A stretch of DNA of 64,000 nucleotides, from positions 67,146-131,145 of the forward strand of contig JAWXBM010000011.1 of assembly GCA_034440115.1 (NCBI GenBank), written 5' to 3'. This stretch comes from JAWXBM01 sp034440115 (GTDB taxonomy: Bacteria > Pseudomonadota > Gammaproteobacteria > Xanthomonadales > SZUA-36). Of this stretch, positions 44,948-53,623 are shown piece after piece. The position numbers and the translations under genes were made by a program. The notes beneath the pieces are model-generated. The model did no database searches. It was not told the origin of the DNA and worked only from the letters and a program-made list of their open reading frames with translations. Each line of letters starts with the position of its first letter. Within the stretch, counting starts at the first letter, position 1.

Positions 44948-46389
44948 CACAGCGCGGCACACATCTGCAACCCATGCGGCGGATACAGCGCGTGCATTTT
45001 GTGGGTATTGGTGGTGCCGGCATGAGCGGCATAGCTGAAGTGTTGGTCAATCAGGGTTTTCAGGTCAGTGGCTCAGATCTGTCGGAAAGCAGCACAACCC
45101 GGCGGCTACGCGAACTGGGGGCCAGGGTATTTCTGCACCACGATGCAGCGCATATCGAAGGTGCTGATGTACTGGTCGTATCCAGTGCCGTCAAGGCCAG
45201 TAATCCAGAAGTTGCAGCGGCACGGGAGTTGCGTATTCCCATCGTGCCCCGAGCTGAGATGCTGGCAGAGTTGATGCGCTTCCGGCGTGGTATAGCCGTG
45301 GCCGGTACCCACGGCAAAACCACCACTACCAGTCTTATGGCCAGCCTGCTGGCGGAAGCGGGCCTGGATCCGACTTTTGTCATAGGCGGCCTGCTCAACG
45401 CCTGGGGTAGCAATGCCCGCCTGGGCACAGGTGAGTACCTGGTGGCTGAGGCCGATGAAAGCGATGGCTCATTCCTGCTGCTGCAACCCGTGGTAGCACT
45501 GGTTACCAATATCGACCGCGATCATCTGGAAAACTACGACGGCAGCTTTGACAACCTGAAGAAGGCCTTCCTTGAATTTCTACACCATCTGCCGTTTTAC
45601 GGCGTGGCGGTGTTGTGTCTGGATGATGAATGCCTGCAGGAAATCCTGCCGCAAGTGACCCGTGCTGTGGTCACCTATGGCCTGTCTGAACAGGCTGATA
45701 TCCGCGCCAGTAATGTGCAACAGCACGGGCGTGCCATGTCGTTTGCTCTGCACCTGCCGAATGAAGAGAAAACCCACCCTGTAGTGCTGAATCTGCCCGG
45801 CCTGCACAATGTGCAGAATGCCCTGGGTGCTATCGCAGTGGCGTGGGAATTGGGTATTGATGTTCCATCTGTATTGTCCGGTCTGACCGAATTTAAAGGA
45901 GTTGGCCGGCGATTCGCTGAGGTGGGCGAATACCCATGGGGTGATGGCGAAATCCTGGTGGTGGAAGATTACGGCCATCACCCTTCGGAATTGAAAGCTA
46001 CTCTGGCCGCTGCGCGCGGTGGCTGGCCGGATCGGCGATTGGTGGCGGTATTCCAGCCACACCGCTTCAGCCGCACCCGTGATCTGTTTGATGACTTTGC
46101 GCAAGTATTGTCCGTCGCTGATGCTGTGGTTTTAACCGACATCTATGCTGCGGGCGAAGCACCGATAGATGGTATCGACAGCCGTGCCCTGTGCCAGTCC
46201 ATCCGTGCCCGCGGCCGGGTTGAGCCGGTACTGATTGCGGATGTGGATAAGGTGATTGCCGAACTACCTGCCATGCTGCAAGCCAATGACCTGGTGCTAT
46301 TGTTAGGCGCCGGTAACATTGGTCAACTGGCGCAGCAGATTCGCGAGACCGGCCTCAAACAGTTTGAAGGTTGCCTGAAGCATGACTGA
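44944..46389 (+). CDS. murC: UDP-MurNAc-L-alanine ligase MurC
   Basis: 481 residues from the ATG at 44944 that overlaps the murG stop; the frame is open farther up but only through murG. Motifs: VHFVGIGGAGMSGIAEVL, AVAGTHGKTTTTSLMASLL, VAEADESDGSFLLLQP and EDYGHHPSELKATL. It adds L-Ala to UDP-MurNAc. It overlaps ddl by 8 nt. Confidence 0.97.
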   Translation: MTQRGTHLQPMRRIQRVHFVGIGGAGMSGIAEVLVNQGFQVSGSDLSESSTTRRLRELGARVFLHHDAAHIEGADVLVVSSAVKASNPEVAAARELRIPIVPRAEMLAELMRFRRGIAVAGTHGKTTTTSLMASLLAEAGLDPTFVIGGLLNAWGSNARLGTGEYLVAEADESDGSFLLLQPVVALVTNIDRDHLENYDGSFDNLKKAFLEFLHHLPFYGVAVLCLDDECLQEILPQVTRAVVTYGLSEQADIRASNVQQHGRAMSFALHLPNEEKTHPVVLNLPGLHNVQNALGAIAVAWELGIDVPSVLSGLTEFKGVGRRFAEVGEYPWGDGEILVVEDYGHHPSELKATLAAARGGWPDRRLVAVFQPHRFSRTRDLFDDFAQVLSVADAVVLTDIYAAGEAPIDGIDSRALCQSIRARGRVEPVLIADVDKVIAELPAMLQANDLVLLLGAGNIGQLAQQIRETGLKQFEGCLKHD

Positions 46390-47332
46390 GCGAATCAAAT
46401 TGCCGCCGATGAAAACCCAACATGCCAGGAATTTTGGCAAGGTCGGCTTGGTTGTTGGCGGGGATAGTGCCGAGCGTGAAGTTTCATTGAACGGCGGCCG
46501 TGCAGTAGCTGCTGCACTGGAACGCAAGGGTATTGTTCACCAGGTATACGATGGCCCCATGGCCCTGTTCGCCGGTATACGCCAGGGACAAGTGGAGCGG
46601 GTTTTCAACATCCTGCACGGACCCGGTGGCGAAGACGGTTCGCTGCAAGGTGCGTTGCAATTGATGGGCATTCCAGTCACCGGGTCTGATCTTGCTTCCT
46701 CAGCGCTGACCATGGACAAAGTGCGATCCAAGTGGTTGTGGCAACGTGTTGGTATCAAAACACCACCTTTTATCTGCTTTGATCACAGCGCAACCGACTA
46801 CCATCAGGCGGTGGAAAAATTTGGCTTGCCTTTGTTTGTCAAGCCGGCCGGGCTGGGTTCCAGTATCGGCATCAGTCGGGTTAAAAAGGCTGAAGATCTG
46901 GATGTCGCGGTGGCACTGGCGCGTCAATACGGTGCTATCACGATTGTCGAACAAGAAGTTCGTGGCGCTGAGTATTTCGCTGGCGTGCTGGATGGTGTTG
47001 TGCTGCCCTTGATTCGAGTATCCACGCCACGGGAATTTTACGACTACGGCGCCAAATACGAGTCGAATGAAACTCAGTATTTCTGCCCTTGTGGTTTGGA
47101 TCAAGCGATCGAAGCGGAACTGCGTGCCAAGTCACTGGAAGCATTCGAGCTGTTGGGTGCTTGCGGTTGGGGGCGGGTAGATTTCCTGCTGGACGAGCAG
47201 GGGCAAGCCTGGTTCCTGGAGGTCAATACTACCCCTGGGATGACCGACCACAGCCTGGTGCCACAGGCTGCAGCCGCTATCGGTGTGGATTTCGATGAAT
47301 TGGTGTGGCGCATCCTGGAGACCAGCTTATGA
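46382..47332 (+). CDS. ddl: D-alanine-D-alanine ligase Ddl
   Basis: 316 residues. ATP-grasp ligase: VGLVVGGDSAEREVSLNGG, VFNILHGPGGEDGSLQGAL, VTGSDLASSALTMDK, PLFVKPAGLGSSIGISRV and the C-terminal FLEVNTTPGMTDHSLVPQAA. The GPGGED variant replaces the more usual GxxGED spacing without disturbing it. DdlB position between murC and ftsQ is canonical. Overlaps ftsQ by 4 nt. Confidence 0.97.
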   Translation: MTERIKLPPMKTQHARNFGKVGLVVGGDSAEREVSLNGGRAVAAALERKGIVHQVYDGPMALFAGIRQGQVERVFNILHGPGGEDGSLQGALQLMGIPVTGSDLASSALTMDKVRSKWLWQRVGIKTPPFICFDHSATDYHQAVEKFGLPLFVKPAGLGSSIGISRVKKAEDLDVAVALARQYGAITIVEQEVRGAEYFAGVLDGVVLPLIRVSTPREFYDYGAKYESNETQYFCPCGLDQAIEAELRAKSLEAFELLGACGWGRVDFLLDEQGQAWFLEVNTTPGMTDHSLVPQAAAAIGVDFDELVWRILETSL

Positions 47333-48141
47333 GCAGTAACAGAATGCGCCACTCCACAACCCGGCACGCTACGCGACACGCCAAGGGGCACGCCACCCGC
47401 TACGAAGCGAGTCGCGGCTTCAGTCACGGTATCTGGCTGGTGTTGGCTTTGTTCGCGCTGGCTGTTGCTGGGACCACCTGGGTGAGCACGGGCATCGTCG
47501 CCTCCGAGCGCTGGCCAATTCGCTGGTTGGAAGTGAATGGTTCGTTCCAGCGGGTGAGTGCCGAGCAGTTGCGCTCCAGCCTGGCACCGCTGGTCAGTGC
47601 CAGTTTCTTTACAGTGGACTTGCAGAATCTGCACGCAGTTGCACTGCGCAAGCCCTGGGTCGCTGCGGTGAATGTGCAGAAAAAGTGGCCCGATACCGTA
47701 GTGGTCACAGTTGAAGAGTTCGAGCCGCTGGCGCATTGGAATGGGGTTGGTCTGGTATCTACCCGTCGTTCTGTATTCGATGCCCCCGATGCGCCTGAAA
47801 TCCAGGGGTTGCCCTGGCTGGATGGGCCAGAAGGCCGACTGGAAGAAGTGCTGCAGCAGTGGGATCTGTTCAACTCCATGCTGGTTAAAGCCGGCCTGGA
47901 AATTGATCGTCTGGAGTTGCAGGAGCGTGGCTCATGGGCGATGCACGTCAACAACGGTACCGTGGTGCAACTGGGGCGGGATGATCCAGTGAAACGGCTG
48001 CAGCGTCTGATGGATAGCTGGCGTGGCTTGATGGTTGACCACCAACTGCCGCCGCTGCGTATCGATTTGCGTTACACCAACGGGTTTGCGGTTCGTTGGC
48101 CTGATGAAACCAAGGTAATTGCTGGGATACAACAAAGGTAA
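47329..48141 (+). CDS. ftsQ: Cell division protein FtsQ
   Basis: 270 residues from the ATG at 47329 overlapping the ddl stop. Cytoplasmic N-terminus, membrane helix at about 37-58, POTRA domain (RWLEVNGSFQRVSAEQLRSSL) and beta domain (KKWPDTVVVTVEEFEPLAHWNG; LRIDLRYTNGFAVRW). The cytoplasmic tail contains a tetrapeptide repeat (RHAT, RHAK, GHAT, RYEA) from a 12-bp repeat at 47362-47409. It nucleates the FtsQBL complex. Confidence 0.95.
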   Translation: MSSNRMRHSTTRHATRHAKGHATRYEASRGFSHGIWLVLALFALAVAGTTWVSTGIVASERWPIRWLEVNGSFQRVSAEQLRSSLAPLVSASFFTVDLQNLHAVALRKPWVAAVNVQKKWPDTVVVTVEEFEPLAHWNGVGLVSTRRSVFDAPDAPEIQGLPWLDGPEGRLEEVLQQWDLFNSMLVKAGLEIDRLELQERGSWAMHVNNGTVVQLGRDDPVKRLQRLMDSWRGLMVDHQLPPLRIDLRYTNGFAVRWPDETKVIAGIQQR

Positions 48142-48151
48142 TGGCAGAATA

Positions 48152-49381
48152 ATGGTAAGGAAGCCGGAAAAATCACTGGTGGTAGGCCTGGATGTAGGTA
48201 CATCCAAGATCGTTGCCATCGTCGGCGAAATGCAGGCCGATGGTTCGGTTGAAATCATCGGTTTGGGTTCGCATCCTTCACGCGGCCTGAAGCGCGGTGT
48301 CATCGTCGACATGACCTCCACCGAGCAGGCCATCCAGCGAGCGGTTGAAGAAGCTGAATTGATGGCGGGTTGTGAAATTCATTCGGTATTCGCCGGGATT
48401 TCTGGCAACCACATCCGCAGCCTGAATTCCGATGGCACAGTGGCGATCAAGGACAAAGAAGTATCTGAAGGCGATGTAGAACGCGTGCTCGATGCCGCTC
48501 GTGCAGTGCCGGTCGCTGCAGACCAGAAAATACTGCATGTGCTGCCACAGGAATACGTTATCGACAATCAGGACGGTATTCGCCAGCCCATCGGCATGGC
48601 CGGAGTTCGCCTGGAAGTTCACGTACATGTGGTTACCGCCGCGCTGAGCGCCACGCAGAATATCACCAAGTGCGTGGCACGCTGCGGCCTGGTGGTGGAT
48701 GAGCTGATCATGCAACCGCTGGCCGCCAGCTACGCCGTGCTGACCGATGATGAGAAAGACCTGGGTGTTTGCCTGGTGGATATCGGCGCTGGCACTACAG
48801 ATATTGCCGTGTTTACCGATGGCGCCATTCGCCATACCGCCTGCATCCCTATTGCCGGCGACCAGGTGACCAATGATATTGCCGTGGCTCTGCGCACACC
48901 GACGCAACATGCTGAAGACATCAAAATCAAATACGCCTGTGCTCTGGAGCAACTGGCGCGCAACGACGAGACCATACAGGTGCCCAGTGTGGGTGATCGG
49001 ACTTCACGGCGTCTGGCGCGGCAGACTCTGGCCCAAGTGGTGGAAGCCCGCTATCGCGAGCTGTTTTCACTGGTGCTGGCGGAACTGCGTCGCAGTGGCC
49101 TGGAAAACATGGTGGCGTCCGGGCTGGTACTGACCGGTGGTGCTTCGCGCATCGAAGGGGCTGGAGAACTGGCCGAAGAAATTTTTCATATGCCGGTCAG
49201 GCTGGCCACGCCGCAGGGTGTGAATGGTTTGTCGGATGTAGTCTCCAACGCCATACACGCTACTGGTGTGGGGTTGTTGTTGTATGGCAGCCGGGCGGAT
49301 TACAGCCGCACGCTGCTCAGTAACAGCGCAGGAGACACGCTAGTGGATCGTATTCGGAGTTGGTTCCGGGGCGAGTTTTAA
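48152..49381 (+). CDS. ftsA: Cell division protein FtsA
   Basis: 409 residues from the ATG at 48152, 10 nt after ftsQ. Actin-like ATPase that anchors FtsZ to the membrane: LVVGLDVGTSKIVAIVGEM, the 1C domain with GLGSHPSRGLKRGVIVDM, VCLVDIGAGTTDIAVFTDGAI and LVLTGGASRIEGAGELAEE. The C-terminal amphipathic membrane-targeting helix (LVDRIRSWFRGEF) is intact. Alternative upstream starts would overlap ftsQ. Confidence 0.96.
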   Translation: MVRKPEKSLVVGLDVGTSKIVAIVGEMQADGSVEIIGLGSHPSRGLKRGVIVDMTSTEQAIQRAVEEAELMAGCEIHSVFAGISGNHIRSLNSDGTVAIKDKEVSEGDVERVLDAARAVPVAADQKILHVLPQEYVIDNQDGIRQPIGMAGVRLEVHVHVVTAALSATQNITKCVARCGLVVDELIMQPLAASYAVLTDDEKDLGVCLVDIGAGTTDIAVFTDGAIRHTACIPIAGDQVTNDIAVALRTPTQHAEDIKIKYACALEQLARNDETIQVPSVGDRTSRRLARQTLAQVVEARYRELFSLVLAELRRSGLENMVASGLVLTGGASRIEGAGELAEEIFHMPVRLATPQGVNGLSDVVSNAIHATGVGLLLYGSRADYSRTLLSNSAGDTLVDRIRSWFRGEF

Positions 49382-49520
49382 AAGCAGAGGATCCGCTGCC
49401 CCAAGGGCGGAGATTACCCACACAAATCGCAGAAAAGCGGCGGGTACTAACCGGCAAAACGCAGAAATGCTAACCCTTGGTCAGCGGCAACAATAACGGC
49501 GAGCGAGAGGAGAAGTAAAA

Positions 49521-50696
49521 ATGTTTGAAATGGTAGAAAACTACACACCCAATGCCATGATCAAGGTGATTGGAGTAGGCGGTGGCGGCGGCAACGCCGT
49601 GGCACAGATGATCGGTGCCAATATAGAGGGCGTTGAATTCATTGCGGCAAATACCGATGCGCAGGCTTTGCGCCAGTTCAAGGGCAAAACCATTCTGCAG
49701 ATCGGCAGCAGCGTCACCAAAGGCCTGGGTGCAGGTGCCAATCCCGAGGTCGGGCGACAGGCCGCGCTGGAAGACCGTGAACACATCATGGAAATGCTGG
49801 CCGGTGCCGATATGGTGTTTATCACCTGTGGTATGGGTGGCGGGACGGGTACTGGTGCTGCACCTGTCATCGCGCAAGCAGCCAAGGAAATGGGCATATT
49901 GACGGTCGCCGTGGTGACCAAGCCTTTCCACTTCGAAGCCAAGCGGCGTATGGCCATCGCTGAAAAAGGCATAGAAGAGTTGTCGCAACACGTGGATTCT
50001 CTGATCACCATACCCAACTCCAAACTGGCCTCTGTACTGGGCGGCGAAACCCTGTTGCTGAACGCTTTCAAATCAGCCAATGATGTGCTGCAGGGTGCAG
50101 TGCAGGGTATTGCGGAACTGATTACCCGTCCTGGACTGATCAACGTCGATTTTGCCGATGTGCGCACAGTGATGTCCGAAATGGGTATGGCCATGATGGG
50201 TTCTGGCCAGGCTTCAGGTGACGACCGGGCCATAATGGCTGCTCAGGCGGCTATTGGCAGTCCATTGCTGGAAGACATCAACCTGTCGGGCGCCTGCGGC
50301 ATCCTGGTGAATATCACGGCTGGCCCCAGCCTGACCATGCGTGAATTTGAAGATGTTGGCAGTACGGTTGCCGACCTGGCTTCGGATGACGCCACTGTGG
50401 TTATCGGTACGGTTATCGATCCGGATATGGGCGATGAGTTGCGGGTCACGGTAGTTGCGACGGGCTTGGGTGCATCTTTGCGGGCCAAAGCCGTCCAGGA
50501 GAAACCGATGCGTCTGGTTGCCAATGGCACTACTGGCCGGGCTGAGGTGGAGCTGTCCGACTTCGCTTCGCTTGAAAGCATACGTTGCGATCGTGATCGC
50601 CGTCTGGCCCAGGCAGAAAATAAGGATCTGTTCGCGCGACAGAAGGATATCGACTTTCTGGATATCCCTTCATTCCTGCGCAACCAGGCTGATTAG
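49521..50696 (+). CDS. ftsZ: Cell division tubulin homologue FtsZ
   Basis: 391 residues with AGGAGAAG before the ATG. GTPase motif GMGGGTGTGAAPVIA, N-terminal IKVIGVGGGGGNAVAQM, synergy loop NVDFADVRTVMSEMGMAMMG, and the C-terminal peptide DFLDIPSFLRNQAD that binds FtsA and ZipA. It forms the Z ring. 139 nt separate it from ftsA, enough for a dedicated promoter, though none is obvious to me. Confidence 0.98.
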   Translation: MFEMVENYTPNAMIKVIGVGGGGGNAVAQMIGANIEGVEFIAANTDAQALRQFKGKTILQIGSSVTKGLGAGANPEVGRQAALEDREHIMEMLAGADMVFITCGMGGGTGTGAAPVIAQAAKEMGILTVAVVTKPFHFEAKRRMAIAEKGIEELSQHVDSLITIPNSKLASVLGGETLLLNAFKSANDVLQGAVQGIAELITRPGLINVDFADVRTVMSEMGMAMMGSGQASGDDRAIMAAQAAIGSPLLEDINLSGACGILVNITAGPSLTMREFEDVGSTVADLASDDATVVIGTVIDPDMGDELRVTVVATGLGASLRAKAVQEKPMRLVANGTTGRAEVELSDFASLESIRCDRDRRLAQAENKDLFARQKDIDFLDIPSFLRNQAD

Positions 50697-51069
50697 AAGC
50701 AGGCAGATCATTGGCAAGCAGATTCAAGGCCGTAAGTCTTGAAGTGCAAGGTGTTGTAGTGCCCGTGTAGGAGATAAGAATAAGAAAGAGATAATTATAA
50801 TGTTGCGGTAACCAGTCGTTCCTCGCTCGCCACCTGTGCGACTGGTTACCGCACTGAGAAATTAATAAATGCTCTGCATAAACCCATCCTGGGTTGCTCA
50901 GAGCGACACTTCCCTGTGTCGCAGGTACCTCTGAAATTTTCAGGGGTTTCTGGAGACAATCCTGATTTGGCTACTGTTACAGAATCACCTAAAACTCGCG
51001 CTTTGTTACAAGGGTGTTAATTTGTTGTTAAAAAACAACAAAATGTGGTGCAAATGCCGCTTTTTCGCT
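50697..51069. other. ftsZ-lpxC intergenic region with three hairpins
   Basis: No gene is seen. It holds a perfect 15-bp inverted repeat (50804-50818 with 50839-50853, 20-nt loop), a 6-bp hairpin AACCCA/TGGGTT at 50881-50895, and a 7-bp hairpin GCGACAC/GTGTCGC at 50903-50922. None is followed by a clear T-run, so they are not classic terminators. An AT-rich stretch follows up to the lpxC promoter. Confidence 0.7.
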
Positions 51070-51097
51070 TTGTGACGCCCAAGTGCTGTGCTAGTAT
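51070..51097 (+). promoter_or_regulatory. Candidate lpxC promoter
   Basis: TTGTGA at 51070-51075, 16-bp spacer, TAGTAT at 51092-51097, about 34 nt before the start codon. Plausible sigma-70 site. Confidence 0.5.
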
Positions 51098-51130
51098 GCG
51101 CTGCAATTCCGGGCACGAGGAGTCCAGATA

Positions 51131-52042
51131 ATGATAAAACAACGAACCCTCAAGAACGTTATTCGAGCAACCGGTGTGGGTATCCACACGGGCCAAAAAG
51201 TATTCATGACGTTGCGGCCTGCCGCAGTGAACACCGGCATTGTTTTCCGCCGTATCGATCTGGATCCTGTTGTTGAAGTGCCAGCTTTCGCTACCTATGT
51301 GGGCGATACCAGCATGAATACCACGCTGGAAAGTAATGGCGTTCGGGTCTCAACGGTAGAACACTTGATGTCGGCTTTTGCCGGGCTGGGTATTGATAAC
51401 GCCTATGTGGATCTGAGTAATGCCGAAGTCCCCATCATGGACGGTAGCGCGGGACCTTTTGTTTTCCTGATCCAATCTGCTGGCATTGAAGAACAATCTG
51501 CCGCCAAGCGTTTTATTCGTATCCTGCAGTCGGTCGAGGTTCGCAAGGACGACAAATGGGCTCGCTTTGATCCGCATGATGGTTTCAGGGTGTCGTTCAA
51601 GATTGAATTCAATCATCCGGTTTTCAAATCCCACCAGTCGTTTGCCGCAGTCGATTTTTCCACCACTTCCTATCTCAAGGAAATTGCCCGGGCCCGCACC
51701 TTTGGCTTTATGCGCGATATCGAAATGCTGCGCGAACGCAACCTGGTGTTGGGCGGTAGCATGGATAATGCGGTGGTGCTGGATGACTACCGTGTTCTGA
51801 ATGAAGATGGGTTGCGGTATGAAGATGAATTCGTCAAGCACAAGGTGCTGGATGCCATCGGAGATTTGTATCTGCTGGGGCATGGTTTGATCGGCTCATT
51901 TGCCGGCTATAAGTCTGGTCATGAACTGAATAATATGCTGCTGTGTGAGATGTTGGCACGGCCAGCCTCATGGGAAGAAGTGACTTTTGATGAGCAGGAA
52001 AGTTTACCGGTGTCTTATGCGCACCCGGTGGAGGCGACCTGA
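51131..52042 (+). CDS. lpxC: UDP-3-O-acyl-GlcNAc deacetylase LpxC
   Basis: 303 residues. Zinc enzyme for the committed step of lipid A synthesis, so the organism makes lipopolysaccharide. Motifs: MIKQRTLKNVIRATGVGIHT, STVEHLMSAFAGLGIDNAYV (zinc His), MDGSAGPFVFLI and KHKVLDAIGDLYLLGHGLIG (zinc His and Asp). It starts with CACGAGGAG upstream. A REP-like element follows its stop. Confidence 0.98.
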   Translation: MIKQRTLKNVIRATGVGIHTGQKVFMTLRPAAVNTGIVFRRIDLDPVVEVPAFATYVGDTSMNTTLESNGVRVSTVEHLMSAFAGLGIDNAYVDLSNAEVPIMDGSAGPFVFLIQSAGIEEQSAAKRFIRILQSVEVRKDDKWARFDPHDGFRVSFKIEFNHPVFKSHQSFAAVDFSTTSYLKEIARARTFGFMRDIEMLRERNLVLGGSMDNAVVLDDYRVLNEDGLRYEDEFVKHKVLDAIGDLYLLGHGLIGSFAGYKSGHELNNMLLCEMLARPASWEEVTFDEQESLPVSYAHPVEAT

Positions 52043-52060
52043 CGTAACTGTAACTACACC

Positions 52061-52113
52061 GTCATCCCGGACAGCGCGAAGCGCGGGATTCCGGATCAAG
52101 CCCGGAATGACGG
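52061..52113. repeat. REP-like palindromic element
   Basis: GTCATCCCGG at 52061-52070 pairs with CCGGAATGAC at 52102-52111 with one G:T-type mismatch; the middle contains a GCGCGAAGCGC palindrome. Related copies lie after secA, after yoeB and, in diverged form, after rnpB. Confidence 0.85.
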
Positions 52114-52127
52114 AGAGCAGCCGCCCA

Positions 52128-52559
52128 TCAGCGCTTTGTGCTCTTGGTAAGCTGGTTGATCAAATCCGCAGCTTCACGTGCTGCAGACGATGGTTCGCGG
52201 CGGGTTTTAGGTTTCGCTGGCAATTTTTGCAGCGGAGCAACACGAATTTCAATGTCGTGTACTTGGTGTACACCTGAAGAATGAAGAAATTCCAGCATTT
52301 CAGGCACTTGCAGTTTCAATCGGGTAGCCAGAGAAGCGCTTGGAGTAATCAGGATCAAGTGATCCTGACGCAAATTGGCAACCTGGAACCGGGAAGCCAG
52401 ATCCGGGCTTTTAAAGCCGGATAACAGGGAATCCAACTGTGCCAGAACTCTGGCATGGGCATAGAAAGCCCCAAGGTTCTTGTTGGAATTATTCCCGGAA
52501 TCGGAGATCAGTTCTCCTGCTCTGGAAGGGCTTCCTCGCGAATGCGGAGATTGAGACAT
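52128..52559 (-). CDS. DUF721 (DciA-like) protein
   Basis: 143 residues. The central part (RVLAQLDSLLSGFKSPDLAS, then FQVANLRQDHLILITPSASLATRLKLQVPEML without gaps) is the DUF721 domain, found in DciA, a loader of the replicative helicase, and in related proteins. The N-terminal 25 residues and the C-terminal tail are polar. A DUF721 gene opposite to an M23 peptidase between lpxC and secA is usual in gammaproteobacteria. Its ATG lies only 2 nt from that of the divergent neighbour. Helicase loading is a family inference. Confidence 0.85.
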   Translation of the reverse strand: MSQSPHSRGSPSRAGELISDSGNNSNKNLGAFYAHARVLAQLDSLLSGFKSPDLASRFQVANLRQDHLILITPSASLATRLKLQVPEMLEFLHSSGVHQVHDIEIRVAPLQKLPAKPKTRREPSSAAREAADLINQLTKSTKR

Positions 52560-52561
52560 AT

Positions 52562-53494
52562 ATGAAGGTTACTGCAGTCCCAGCCCCTAACGCCAGGCAT
52601 CAGGCGTTTAACCTCTTCCGCAGCAACCGCAAGTTTATTGTTTGCCTGCTCAGCATTAATCTTTTAATCGCGATGTCCATCAGCTTTGTGGCAGGGCGAA
52701 AATCGATCACAGTTCCAGCCGAATTTGCTCAGGCGCAGGCGGAATTAAACATTACCATCCTTCAGCAACAGGGCGCCATTGATCGCATGTTGCGCGACAA
52801 TCGCAGCAATACCAATGCACTTTCTGCACGCTTGGCGGAGTTGCAGGCGGCATCAACGAGAATAGATGCACTCGGCGAACGGCTGGCCCAGATGGGCCAG
52901 TTGTCACTGGATGAATTCGACTTCAACCAGCCTCCGCCCATTGGCGGACCCGAAGCTGACGCGAGCAAAGCGTTGCAAAACTCTGAGAATGAATTGTTGC
53001 TGGCGGCGAGTACCTTGGGTGAGAAATTGCGCCATCAGGCTTCGCAAATGGACGCCCTGCAGTATCTGATGATGAACCGGCAGTTTGAAAGCGATATAAC
53101 GCCGACCGGTTGGCCGGTCAAGAACGGCTGGATCTCCTCCGGTTACGGTGAACGCACTGATCCTTATTCGGGTGAACGTACCCATCACGATGGTCTGGAT
53201 TTTGTGGGCAAGAGAGGCAGCGATGTACTGAGCGTTGCCAATGGTGTGGTGGTTTGGGCCGGCAATCGGAATGGCTACGGCAAAACCGTAGAAATCGATC
53301 ACGGCAACGGCTATCAAACACTTTATGCGCACAACGACAGCCTGGTCGTACAGCCAGGAGATTCCATCAAGGCGGGCCAGGTGATTGCCAAATTGGGCAG
53401 TTCGGGCCGGGCCCAGGCACCCCATGTTCATTTTGAGGTTCTGCAGAACGGCAACACGGTCAATCCTTCGCGCTATGTCAGTAATTTACGCTGA
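52562..53494 (+). CDS. Membrane-anchored M23 family metallopeptidase
   Basis: 310 residues from the ATG at 52562; the open frame above runs antisense through DUF721. Membrane helix at about 27-45, a coiled coil (62-115: LNITILQQQGAIDRM, LSARLAELQAAS), then a LytM/M23 domain from about 190: HHDGLDFVGKRGSDVLSVANG and the second zinc site HVHFEVLQNG. The zinc ligands appear complete, so it is probably an active peptidoglycan endopeptidase. GGAG is about 11 nt before the start. secA follows after 129 nt. Confidence 0.93.
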   Translation: MKVTAVPAPNARHQAFNLFRSNRKFIVCLLSINLLIAMSISFVAGRKSITVPAEFAQAQAELNITILQQQGAIDRMLRDNRSNTNALSARLAELQAASTRIDALGERLAQMGQLSLDEFDFNQPPPIGGPEADASKALQNSENELLLAASTLGEKLRHQASQMDALQYLMMNRQFESDITPTGWPVKNGWISSGYGERTDPYSGERTHHDGLDFVGKRGSDVLSVANGVVVWAGNRNGYGKTVEIDHGNGYQTLYAHNDSLVVQPGDSIKAGQVIAKLGSSGRAQAPHVHFEVLQNGNTVNPSRYVSNLR

Positions 53495-53623
53495 GCCTTG
53501 CTGGTCTGAATCACTCCCGTTAACAGGCCCTGGTTTGATTTTCCGCTTGCAAGAGCCCGTTTGTGCCCCCACATGACGCGTAAGCTCAATCCAATTCCTG
53601 GCCCATTCCAGAACTGAACCCTC

